In this document: positions 35,565 to 44,185 of the stretch, piece by piece
How the letters are laid out: every line of letters begins with the position of its first letter
How positions within the stretch are numbered: position 1 is the first letter of the stretch
Assembly (NCBI RefSeq): GCF_002846555.1
Contig: NZ_PJMS01000001.1
Coordinates: 1,426,001 to 1,490,000 of the forward strand
DNA from: Aquimarina sp. MAR_2010_214
Lineage (GTDB): Bacteria > Bacteroidota > Bacteroidia > Flavobacteriales > Flavobacteriaceae
DNA: 64,000 nt
Direction of reading: 5' to 3'
The notes under the pieces: model-generated
Told to the model about the DNA's origin: nothing
The model's input: the letters and a program-made list of their open reading frames with translations, nothing else
Databases searched by the model: none
Made by a program: the position numbers and the translations under genes

Positions 35565-37352
35565 TTATCGTGTAAAATTAATCAACTTTCTACGATATGC
35601 AGTAAGAAGTTTTGATTTTGAAATAAAACCAAAATACTTACCGTTTTTAATCACGGGTAGATTCCAGGCTCCGGTATCCTGAAATTTTTTCATTACCGTT
35701 TTGGCATTGTCATGCTCATAGATTATAGTAACCGAGGTTTGAGTCATCAAGGTGTCTACAGTTATTTTGTGATATAAAGTAATATCAAACATAATATCTC
35801 TAATGTCATCTAATGAAACCATTCCTATGAGATGATTAGATTCATCAGTAACGGGAAATAGGTTTCTATTTGATTTTGCCACAGCTTCACTTAAAAGTTG
35901 TTTTAAGGTATATTTTGGTTTTACAGGGATGAAATTAGTTTCTATACAGTCTTCAAGATTCATTAGGGTTAACACGGTTTGATCCTTATCATGAGTCAAT
36001 AAATGACCTTGTTTTGCGAGTTCTCGTGTATAGATATTATGTTCTATTTTATTTTTTGAAATTATAAATGATATTGAAGTAGTAATCATTAACGGAACAA
36101 ATAATTCATAACTAGAAGTGATTTCTGCAATGAGAAATATTGAGGTTAGCGGGGCATGTAACACTCCGGCAATAAGCCCAGCCATTCCTAATAATGTAAA
36201 ATTGGCTTCAGAAACATGAAAACCTATTCCAGAATTATTAATTACTTTAGATACTACATTACCTAATGCGCTACCCATGACCATTGTTGGAATGAATATT
36301 CCTCCAGAGCCTCCTGCGGCAAAAGTAGCGGTCATAGCAACCGCTTTAAATATAGTAATACCGGTTAATAAAGCAATGACGATCCATATATTACTCGTCA
36401 TAGTATCAAATGGAGTTTTACCAATAGCAGTTAGATGATCACCATGTAATAATCCATTTATAAAACCAAGGCCTTCACCATAGAGAGGGGGAATAAAATA
36501 TAGCATGATCCCGATAGCAAGTCCGCCAATTAATAACCTATGAATCTTTTTAGAAAACCGATCAAAAAAATGTAGTATTCCAAAATACATCTTAGTAAAA
36601 TATATAGAAGCAAAAGCTGTACCTACTCCTAAAATAACGTAAAATGGAGTATCATAGATATCAAATTTTTCTAGAACATTAAATCTAAATAAAACTTCAT
36701 CACCCAAAAAAAAATAAGATGTAATTATCGACGATACCGAAGCAAAAAGTAATGGTAACAAGGAAGTTAATGTAAGGTCTAAACTAAATACTTCAACTGC
36801 AAAAACCAACCCAGCTAAAGGAGATTTAAAACCAGCAGAAATAGCTCCGGCAGAGGCACAACCGATAAGTAATACTCGTGTTTTTCGATTAACATGAAAT
36901 AAGGTGCTAAAGCTAGAACTTAATGCTGATCCAGAACTAATTGCTGGACCCAAAAGCCCCACCGAACCACCAAAACCTACTGTGATCGGAGCAAGAATAA
37001 GTGGTAAATATCCATGAATAGGTCTGATGACTCCATTTTTTTTTGAAAGCGAATGTAAAATAAGCGGGATTGCTGATTTTATGTCTCTTTTAAATACATA
37101 TTTTGTGAATATATAAACGATTAATAAGCCTATTATAGGAATGATAAAATAAAAAGAAGCTTGCCAGGAGATAATATCACTTTCTAAAACGACCTGGATT
37201 AAATGAGTAATATTTTTTAATAATAAAGAAACAAGTCCAGCTGTAAACCCAACAAGAATGCTTAAGATAAGAATAAAAGTCTTATCAGAAATATGACGAT
37301 ACCTCCATTTAAGTATCTTATAAAGTAGTGTCTTTTTCTTTTGGGGAGACAT
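35565..37352 (-). CDS. ClC-family chloride channel with C-terminal CBS domains
   Basis: A 595-aa protein: a ClC membrane domain (about 20-440) followed by two CBS domains (about 455-590). Ion-path motifs are DIKSAIPLI, GGSVGLLGPAISSGSAL, and GSGGIFIPTMVMGSALG. In the second motif the gating glutamate found in exchangers (GREGP, or GLEAP in many relatives) is leucine (GLLGP). The internal proton glutamate also appears replaced (AVEVF for IIEEM). This favours a passive chloride channel over a Cl-/H+ exchanger (inference). The CBS pair may sense nucleotides. Confidence 0.9.
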   Translation of the reverse strand: MSPQKKKTLLYKILKWRYRHISDKTFILILSILVGFTAGLVSLLLKNITHLIQVVLESDIISWQASFYFIIPIIGLLIVYIFTKYVFKRDIKSAIPLILHSLSKKNGVIRPIHGYLPLILAPITVGFGGSVGLLGPAISSGSALSSSFSTLFHVNRKTRVLLIGCASAGAISAGFKSPLAGLVFAVEVFSLDLTLTSLLPLLFASVSSIITSYFFLGDEVLFRFNVLEKFDIYDTPFYVILGVGTAFASIYFTKMYFGILHFFDRFSKKIHRLLIGGLAIGIMLYFIPPLYGEGLGFINGLLHGDHLTAIGKTPFDTMTSNIWIVIALLTGITIFKAVAMTATFAAGGSGGIFIPTMVMGSALGNVVSKVINNSGIGFHVSEANFTLLGMAGLIAGVLHAPLTSIFLIAEITSSYELFVPLMITTSISFIISKNKIEHNIYTRELAKQGHLLTHDKDQTVLTLMNLEDCIETNFIPVKPKYTLKQLLSEAVAKSNRNLFPVTDESNHLIGMVSLDDIRDIMFDITLYHKITVDTLMTQTSVTIIYEHDNAKTVMKKFQDTGAWNLPVIKNGKYFGFISKSKLLTAYRRKLINFTR

Positions 37353-37385
37353 ATGTACTTGACTTAAATCGTTTTAAAGGTAATA

Positions 37386-37412
37386 AAAATCCCGCTCGTG
37401 GCGGGATTTTAT
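37386..37412 (-). terminator. Terminator after aspS
   Basis: AAAATCCCGC and its exact complement form a 10-bp stem around a five-base loop, with T-runs on either strand. It lies just past the end of aspS. Confidence 0.85.
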
Positions 37413-37413
37413 A

Positions 37414-39162
37414 TTATAAATCAAGTTTTATATTTAATTCTTTGAGCTGTTCGCTATCAATGTCAGATGGTGCATCAATCATAACATCTCGTCCACTATT
37501 ATTTTTTGGAAAAGCTATAAAATCCCGAATTGTTTCCTGACCGCTAAGAATAGCGACTAATCTATCAAATCCAAAAGCAATACCACCATGAGGAGGAGCT
37601 CCGTACTGGAAAGCATCCATTAAAAATCCAAACTGTGCTTTTGCTTCTTCTGGGGTGAATCCCAAATGATCAAACATTAATGCCTGTGTCTCTTTATCAT
37701 GAATACGGATAGAACCTCCACCAATTTCATTTCCGTTTAAAACAAGATCATATGCATTTGCACGAACATCTCCAGGTTTGGTATCTAATAAAGCAATATC
37801 TTCTGGTTTTGGAGAAGTAAAAGGATGATGCATAGCGTGATAACGTTCTGTTTCTTCATCCCATTCTAATAATGGAAAATCTATTACCCATAGAGGAGCA
37901 AATTCCTCAGGATTTCTTAATCCTAATCGTTCTGCAAGTTCCATTCGAAGAGCACTTAATTGGGCTCTTACTTTATTTGTTTGACCAGAAAGTACACAGA
38001 TTAAATCTCCAGTTTTTGCTCCTGTTTTCTCTGCCCATTTGGCCAGATCATCTTGATCGTAAAATTTATCTACAGAAGATTTGTATGTTCCATCTTCATT
38101 GCATTTTACATATACCATTCCTAGTGCTCCAACTTGAGGACGTTTTACCCAATCTATAAGCTTGTCAATCTCTTTTCTGGTATATGAAGCTCCGCCAGGA
38201 ACAGCGATCCCAACAACTAATTCTGCAGTATTAAATACATTAAACTCTTTGTGTTGAGCAATATCGTTAAGTTCACCAAACTTCATCCCAAACCTGATAT
38301 CAGGTTTGTCATTACCATAAGTCCGCATGGCTTCATCGTAGGTCATTCTAGGGAAATCACCAATGTTTACTCCTTTTATTTCTGATAGTAGATATCGGGT
38401 AAGCCCTTCGAATGTGTTTAAAATATCTTCTTGTTCGACAAAGGCCATTTCACAATCTATCTGTGTGAATTCTGGCTGTCTATCGGCTCTTAAATCTTCA
38501 TCTCTAAAACATTTTACAATCTGAAAATATTTATCCATTCCACCAACCATAAGTAGTTGCTTAAAAGTCTGTGGAGATTGCGGTAATGCATAGAATTGCC
38601 CTTCATTCATTCTGGATGGCACAATAAAATCACGAGCTCCTTCGGGTGTAGACTTGATTAAATACGGAGTTTCAACTTCGATAAACCCTTCATTAGAAAG
38701 ATAATTTCTTACTTGCATTCCCACTTGATGACGAAATATCAGACTGTTTTTTACTGGATTACGGCGAATATCGAGATAACGATATTTCATGCGTATATCT
38801 TCACCATCATCTGTTTGATCTTCAATAATAATAGGAGGGACAATTGATTCATTAAGAATGGTTAATTCATTCACCAGAATTTCAATTTCTCCTGTAGGGA
38901 TATTTTGATTTTTAGATTCCCGCTCAATTACTATTCCTTTTACCTGAATTACATATTCTCTTCCTAAGGTTTTAGCCTTTTTGACAACAAGCGCAGGAGT
39001 ACGTTCTTCATCAAATATCAATTGAGTGATACCATAGCGATCTCTAAGATCAATCCATATCATAAATCCTTTATCACGAGTCTTTTGCACCCATCCTGAT
39101 AAGGTGACTTCTTTTTTGATATCCGAGGCGCGTAGTTCACCGCATGAATGACTTCTATACAT
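37414..39162 (-). CDS. aspS: Aspartyl-tRNA synthetase
   Basis: A 582-aa class II enzyme charging tRNA-Asp. Order: OB-fold anticodon-binding domain (residues ~1-110), catalytic core with motif 1, motif 2 as [18 protein letters not shown], the GAD insertion (~285-400), and motif 3 as [13 protein letters not shown]. The presence of the GAD insert is the bacterial type. Confidence 0.97.
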   Translation of the reverse strand: MYRSHSCGELRASDIKKEVTLSGWVQKTRDKGFMIWIDLRDRYGITQLIFDEERTPALVVKKAKTLGREYVIQVKGIVIERESKNQNIPTGEIEILVNELTILNESIVPPIIIEDQTDDGEDIRMKYRYLDIRRNPVKNSLIFRHQVGMQVRNYLSNEGFIEVETPYLIKSTPEGARDFIVPSRMNEGQFYALPQSPQTFKQLLMVGGMDKYFQIVKCFRDEDLRADRQPEFTQIDCEMAFVEQEDILNTFEGLTRYLLSEIKGVNIGDFPRMTYDEAMRTYGNDKPDIRFGMKFGELNDIAQHKEFNVFNTAELVVGIAVPGGASYTRKEIDKLIDWVKRPQVGALGMVYVKCNEDGTYKSSVDKFYDQDDLAKWAEKTGAKTGDLICVLSGQTNKVRAQLSALRMELAERLGLRNPEEFAPLWVIDFPLLEWDEETERYHAMHHPFTSPKPEDIALLDTKPGDVRANAYDLVLNGNEIGGGSIRIHDKETQALMFDHLGFTPEEAKAQFGFLMDAFQYGAPPHGGIAFGFDRLVAILSGQETIRDFIAFPKNNSGRDVMIDAPSDIDSEQLKELNIKLDL

Positions 39163-39569
39163 ATGTTATATATTAAGGCTGCAAAAATAAGAAGTTTTAT
39201 GGATTAGTTGATGATTGATGGTTGATAGTTTTTGTGAGATATAATTAAGAAAGGTTGTTTTTATAGTTCTTAAAAGTATGGTCTATGTTTATACGTGATT
39301 ATAGTAGTAGTAGATGACTGTCATATCCTGTCAAAACAAATGCCCAAGGAGGCATAAACTTCAATAAATTTATGTTTACTAAATATTAGGTAAAAAAGTA
39401 AATGGAATCATGAGATTAAGAGTTGAGTGATTTGTAAAAATCAAAATTTTTACGTTTTTAGTGCAGAATTAATAGTGTTTTACCAGATTTTATACGAACA
39501 ATTGTTAGTTTTAACATTGTTTTATCAAAATCTTTTAATAGATTTAACCAAACATTTAAACAGATCATT
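39163..39569. other. Upstream region of the susC-like gene
   Basis: 407 AT-rich bases with no supportable gene. TAGTTTTA at 39506-39513 resembles the TAnnTTTG -7 element with one mismatch and could drive susC-susD, but no clear -33 element is seen. A short run of TTGATGATTGATGGTTGATAG-like repeats lies near 39206. Confidence 0.4.
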
Positions 39570-42545
39570 ATGAAAAAACACAATCATTTTTGCAAAATGA
39601 AGATTTTGCTATTACTAATTTTTGTTCCGACTTTGTTGTTGGCTCAGGAGACCATTACTGGAAAAGTAGTCGTTGAAGGGACTGGCGAAGGAGCTCCTTT
39701 TATGAATATTGTTGAGGAAGGAACAAATAATGGTACCTCTAGTGACATTGATGGTAATTTTAGTATTACCGTGAATAGTTTACCCGTCAATCTAAAAGTA
39801 TTTGCACTAGGATTTGCAGAAAAAACAGTATCTGTAGCAACTGCGGGTAATATTACGATTCAAGTAGCTGAATCTACAGAATCATTAGAAGAAGTGGTAG
39901 TAACGGGGTTAGCTACTTCGGTAAAAAGAAGTAATGCAGCAAATGCAGTAGCATCGATTTCAGCGCAGGAATTAGTAGGGTCAACACCTCCACCAACATT
40001 GGATGGTGCGTTGTACGGAAAATTTGCGGGAGCTATAGTAAGTGCAAATTCGGGTGCTCCAGGAGGAGGACTGTCAGTAAAACTTAGAGGGATTACTTCA
40101 ATTGCAGGAAATTCTCAACCTCTATATATTGTAGATGGAGTATATATTGATAATTCGTCTATTGCAGCGGGATTAAATACCGTATCGGGTGCGGCTGCAG
40201 GAGGAAGTACTTCAAATCAAGATAACCCTACTAATCGTATTGCTGATATAAATCCCGATGATATTGCTAATATAGAAATATTAAAAGGAGCTTCGGCTGC
40301 AGCCATATATGGATCAAGGGCCTCTGCTGGAGTAGTAATAATTACTACTAAAAGAGGTAAAGCAGGAAAAACAAATATTAATATTACTCAATCCAATGGT
40401 TTTACACAGGCAATCAGATTGCTAGGAACGCGTGACTATACGGAGGAGCGTATTACTGCTTCTAGTAGTTTTAATAATGATGATTTACAAAATTTTATTG
40501 CAGCTAGAAATGCTGGACGTTTAGTGGATTATGAAGAAGAACTTTTTGGTGAAGAAGGATTTATTTCAAAAACAAACCTTAATGTAAGTGGTGGTGGAGA
40601 GAAAACAACATTTTACGCAGGAATCTCACACCAAAATGAAGATGGAATAGTTAAGAGAACTGGGTATGAAAAAACATCACTTCGATTAAATATTGATCAT
40701 AAAATTACAAATAATATTAAGCTTAGTATAAGTAATAATTATATCCAGTCGTCTTCTGATAGAGGGTTTTTTAATAATGATAATACGGGTACTACCATTG
40801 GAGTTGCTTTAACATCAACAACACCTTGGTTAAATTTATTCCCAGATGCTAATGGAGTTTATCCTGATAACCCTTCTGGGGCTTCAAATATTCTTCAAAC
40901 TAGAGATCTAATCACAAATAATGAAAAAAATAAAAGATTCATTTCAGGTGCTAACTTAGATATTAATATCTATAAAGCTGATCATTCCAATTTGAAAGCT
41001 GTTTTAAGAGCAGGTATAGATGCATACACTTTTGAAACTTTGGCGATATTTCCAAAGACATTACAATTCGAAAACCCGGATAATGGTGGTGTAGGAGGTG
41101 TTTCTGCTCAAGGAACCACAAGAAATACGAATAATAACTATTCTGGATTTTTAGTACATAATTATTTTACTGATAGTAATCTTAATTTCAGGACTCAAGT
41201 AGGTTTAACAAGAGAGCTTTTTGATCAAAATTCAATATTAACTACAGCGACTGGTTTAGTATCAGGTCAAACAAATTTAAATTTGTCAGCAGCTAGAAAT
41301 GTGGTTCAAAATAGACTAAAACAAGAGGATTTTGGATTTTTTGTACAGGAAGAGATTAATTTTCAAGATAAGATCATAGCAACTTTTGGAGTTAGAGGAG
41401 ATAAATCATCTAATAATACAGAAGTAAATAAGTTTTTTTATTATCCAAAAGCTTCATTAGCGGTTAACATACCTAAATTTGGTTTTTGGAGTTTAGATCA
41501 GGTTAATGAACTTAAGTTAAGAATTGCTTATGGTGAAGCCGGAAACTTTCCATTTTTTGGCGGAAATACAACTATTTTCACAAATACTGCAATTGCTGGT
41601 TTAAGTGGAATCACACTAAACGGTCAATTAGGAAATACTGATATTGAGCCAGAAAGACAAAAAGAATTAGAATTTGGATTTGATTTAGGGTTACTAGATA
41701 ATAGAGTAGGATTACAATTTACTTATTATCAAAAAAAGGTTGATGACTTGATAATTTCATCTGCAATAGAACCATCAACAGGTTTTATTAATCAGGTAGT
41801 TAATGCAGGTAATTTAGAAAACAAAGGTTTTGAAGTAAGTTTAAATGCCGTTCCTGTTAGTAATGATAATTTTGAGTGGTCTACTTTTGTTACATTCTTT
41901 AAAAATACATCAGAAATAACAAAATTAAACATCCCAGCTTTTAATACAGGAGCTTTTGGAGCTACCTTGGGAACATTTAGAATAGAAGAGGGTAAAAGCG
42001 CAACACAAATCGTAGGGATTACACCTAATGGGTTAGCAGTTTTAGGAGATGCTGAACCTGATTTTCAGATGTCTTTTCAGAATAGTTTAAAATATAAAAA
42101 CTTTGATTTGTCATTTTTATGGCAATGGAAAAAAGGTGGTGATAATGTAAACCTAACAGCTCTATTAACCGATTTAAATGGTACTAGTGCTGATTATGAT
42201 GATATTGATTTAGACCCAGCTGGTGTTTTAGGTAATGGAGATTACAGACAAAGTCAATTAGGAGTTTCTGCAAGACCTTTTGTTGAAGACGCTTCTTATT
42301 TACGTTTAAGAGAACTAGGGTTGTATTATAATGTTCCTAGTAAAACATTACAAAACTGGTTTGGAAAAATTATTGAATCTGCAAAAATCGGATTCTCTGG
42401 AACCAATATAGTTAACATATTTGATTATAATAGTTATGACCCTGAAGTTTCGAATTTTGGATCTAATGGTATATCAACAGGGGTAGAGGTTACTCCATTT
42501 CCATCGTCAAAAAGATATTTGTTTCACTTATCTGTGAGTTTATAA
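39570..42545 (+). CDS. SusC/RagA-family TonB-linked outer-membrane transporter
   Basis: A 991-aa outer-membrane protein. Signal peptide to about LLLAQ, then a carboxypeptidase-D-like regulatory domain (~28-110: TGKVVVEGTGEGAPFMNIVEEG), a TonB-dependent plug (SLEEVVVTGLATSVKRSN, LRGITSIAGNSQPLYIVDGV, NPDDIANIEILKGASAAAIYG), and a 22-strand barrel to the C-terminus. It works with the SusD partner encoded 10 bases downstream to import a large substrate. No glycanase, sulfatase or regulator gene is close, so the substrate cannot be guessed. Confidence 0.96.
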   Translation: MKKHNHFCKMKILLLLIFVPTLLLAQETITGKVVVEGTGEGAPFMNIVEEGTNNGTSSDIDGNFSITVNSLPVNLKVFALGFAEKTVSVATAGNITIQVAESTESLEEVVVTGLATSVKRSNAANAVASISAQELVGSTPPPTLDGALYGKFAGAIVSANSGAPGGGLSVKLRGITSIAGNSQPLYIVDGVYIDNSSIAAGLNTVSGAAAGGSTSNQDNPTNRIADINPDDIANIEILKGASAAAIYGSRASAGVVIITTKRGKAGKTNINITQSNGFTQAIRLLGTRDYTEERITASSSFNNDDLQNFIAARNAGRLVDYEEELFGEEGFISKTNLNVSGGGEKTTFYAGISHQNEDGIVKRTGYEKTSLRLNIDHKITNNIKLSISNNYIQSSSDRGFFNNDNTGTTIGVALTSTTPWLNLFPDANGVYPDNPSGASNILQTRDLITNNEKNKRFISGANLDINIYKADHSNLKAVLRAGIDAYTFETLAIFPKTLQFENPDNGGVGGVSAQGTTRNTNNNYSGFLVHNYFTDSNLNFRTQVGLTRELFDQNSILTTATGLVSGQTNLNLSAARNVVQNRLKQEDFGFFVQEEINFQDKIIATFGVRGDKSSNNTEVNKFFYYPKASLAVNIPKFGFWSLDQVNELKLRIAYGEAGNFPFFGGNTTIFTNTAIAGLSGITLNGQLGNTDIEPERQKELEFGFDLGLLDNRVGLQFTYYQKKVDDLIISSAIEPSTGFINQVVNAGNLENKGFEVSLNAVPVSNDNFEWSTFVTFFKNTSEITKLNIPAFNTGAFGATLGTFRIEEGKSATQIVGITPNGLAVLGDAEPDFQMSFQNSLKYKNFDLSFLWQWKKGGDNVNLTALLTDLNGTSADYDDIDLDPAGVLGNGDYRQSQLGVSARPFVEDASYLRLRELGLYYNVPSKTLQNWFGKIIESAKIGFSGTNIVNIFDYNSYDPEVSNFGSNGISTGVEVTPFPSSKRYLFHLSVSL

Positions 42546-42555
42546 AAAGAAAGAA

Positions 42556-43905
42556 ATGATTATGAAAAATATATATAAAATAGTAGGTGTTGCGGTTCTT
42601 GGCTTTATGACGCTTACTTCATGTGATATTGATGAGGTAGGAGATTTAAATGGACCTACACTAGAAAATATAATAGATAACAGTACCAAAGGAGATATAC
42701 AGGATTTGGTTGGAGGTATACTATCCGATATGAGAGTCAGATTAGGAACTTACTATGATGATGTAGGTGTTATCGGTCGAGAATATTATCGCTTTTCAAG
42801 TTCTGATCCTAGATTTACATCGGATTTATTAGGGAAAGATAAAGCTGTATTAGATAATAATACGTTTTATACAACAGGTCCATGGGGTGCTCGCTATGGT
42901 ACAGCAAAAGGAGCTAGTATTCTAGTACAAGCTATTGAAAATACTTCTCCTGCATATAGCGAACAAGAGAAAAATGGACTAAGAGGAATAGGAAAAACAA
43001 TTCAGGCTTATGAATTACTTCTTAATTTGAATTTGACATATCAAGGAGGAATAAGAGCTGATATCAGCAATCCAGAAAGTTTAGGTCCATTTATAGGATT
43101 TACACAATCTTTGGATGCAATAGAGGCATTATTGGTTTCGGGTGCTACAGATTTGAGTAATGCAGGAAGTGAATTTGCAGTTAATTTATCGTCTGGTTTT
43201 ACAGGATTTAATACTCCGGCTACTTTTCTTCAATTTAATAAGGCAATCTCAGCCAGAGTAGCTGCGTATCAAGGAGACTTATCTGCTTTGTCAGGATATT
43301 TGACAGATTCTTTTCTTAGTCTGACCAATTCTTCTGATGATTTAGCTAAAGGAGTATATTATGTGTTTTCTGCCGATGGTGGTGATCTAAGAAATCCAAT
43401 GTTTTTTGCTTTAAATGCTTCTACAGCAGGAGTTAGAGTAGCACATCCTGATTATATTACTGATATTGGTGCTACAGATAGTAGACGTTCTAAAGTGGCT
43501 CAAAGAAGTTCATCTATTACTTCTGATGGCCTTTCGGGAGATTATGACTTTAGGTTATATACTACAGATGTAGATCCTATTCCACTAATTAGAAATGAAG
43601 AATTAATTCTTTTATATGCTGAAGCGAATCACATAAGTAATCCAACAAATGCTGTTACAGCAATTGATTTAATAAGAAACGCTGCAGGAATTGGAGCTTA
43701 TGTAGGTGGTACTAGTCCAGCTGAATTGCTTAACGAAATTCTAACACAACGTAGATTTTCATTATATGGAGAAGGTCATAGATGGATTGATATGAGACGT
43801 TTTGATAGATTAGGAGATTTGCCTATCGATAGAGTAGGTGGTGGTGATGTTGAACCAGATGATGTTTGGGTTCAGTTCCCTATACCAGCAACAGAGAATC
43901 AATAG
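42556..43905 (+). CDS. SusD/RagB-family outer-membrane lipoprotein
   Basis: A 449-aa lipoprotein (lipobox LTSC) acting as the lid on the SusC barrel. The tetratricopeptide-rich RagB/SusD fold is suggested by the helical body. The C-terminal signature PLIRNEELILLYAEA ... AIDLIRNAAG ... LTQRRFSLYGEGHRWIDMRR is clear. An in-frame ATG six bases downstream gives MKNIYK and is equally likely as the start. It is co-transcribed with susC and ends at a terminator. Confidence 0.94.
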   Translation: MIMKNIYKIVGVAVLGFMTLTSCDIDEVGDLNGPTLENIIDNSTKGDIQDLVGGILSDMRVRLGTYYDDVGVIGREYYRFSSSDPRFTSDLLGKDKAVLDNNTFYTTGPWGARYGTAKGASILVQAIENTSPAYSEQEKNGLRGIGKTIQAYELLLNLNLTYQGGIRADISNPESLGPFIGFTQSLDAIEALLVSGATDLSNAGSEFAVNLSSGFTGFNTPATFLQFNKAISARVAAYQGDLSALSGYLTDSFLSLTNSSDDLAKGVYYVFSADGGDLRNPMFFALNASTAGVRVAHPDYITDIGATDSRRSKVAQRSSSITSDGLSGDYDFRLYTTDVDPIPLIRNEELILLYAEANHISNPTNAVTAIDLIRNAAGIGAYVGGTSPAELLNEILTQRRFSLYGEGHRWIDMRRFDRLGDLPIDRVGGGDVEPDDVWVQFPIPATENQ

Positions 43906-43925
43906 ATTACTATTTTAAATAGAGT

Positions 43926-43956
43926 AAACGCCGCAATTTTTTGCGGCGTTTTTTTT
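43926..43956 (+). terminator. Terminator after the susC/susD pair
   Basis: AACGCCGCAA pairs exactly with TTGCGGCGTT around TTTT, followed by six further Ts. A textbook rho-independent terminator. Confidence 0.92.
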
Positions 43957-43971
43957 ATAAGATTAAATTTC

Positions 43972-44148
43972 TCACTGATCTAGAAAATAGTCATTCAGTT
44001 CTTGTTTATTCGCCTCGTAGTTTAAACGATATTCAATACTAATACCTGGGGATATAAGGTTACCTATGTAGGTTTTGAATTGCTCAATCCTTTTGGCTTT
44101 GATACGAATTAAGATGTAACTGAGGACTTCTCTTCCGCTCTGCGGAAT
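43972..44148 (-). pseudogene. Probable gene remnant (C-terminal fragment)
   Basis: On the minus strand 58 codons are open and end at a stop at 43972. The translation looks protein-like (SYILIRIKAKRIEQFKTYIG, SIEYRLNYEANKQELNDYFL). It has no start codon and is closed upstream by a TAG at 44149-44151. I do not recognise the parent family. It fits a decayed 3' end of a gene left by rearrangement next to the downstream array, but chance cannot be excluded. Confidence 0.35.
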
Positions 44149-44185
44149 CTATGGATTTTCAGTGTCATTGTTTGATGTTTTCACT

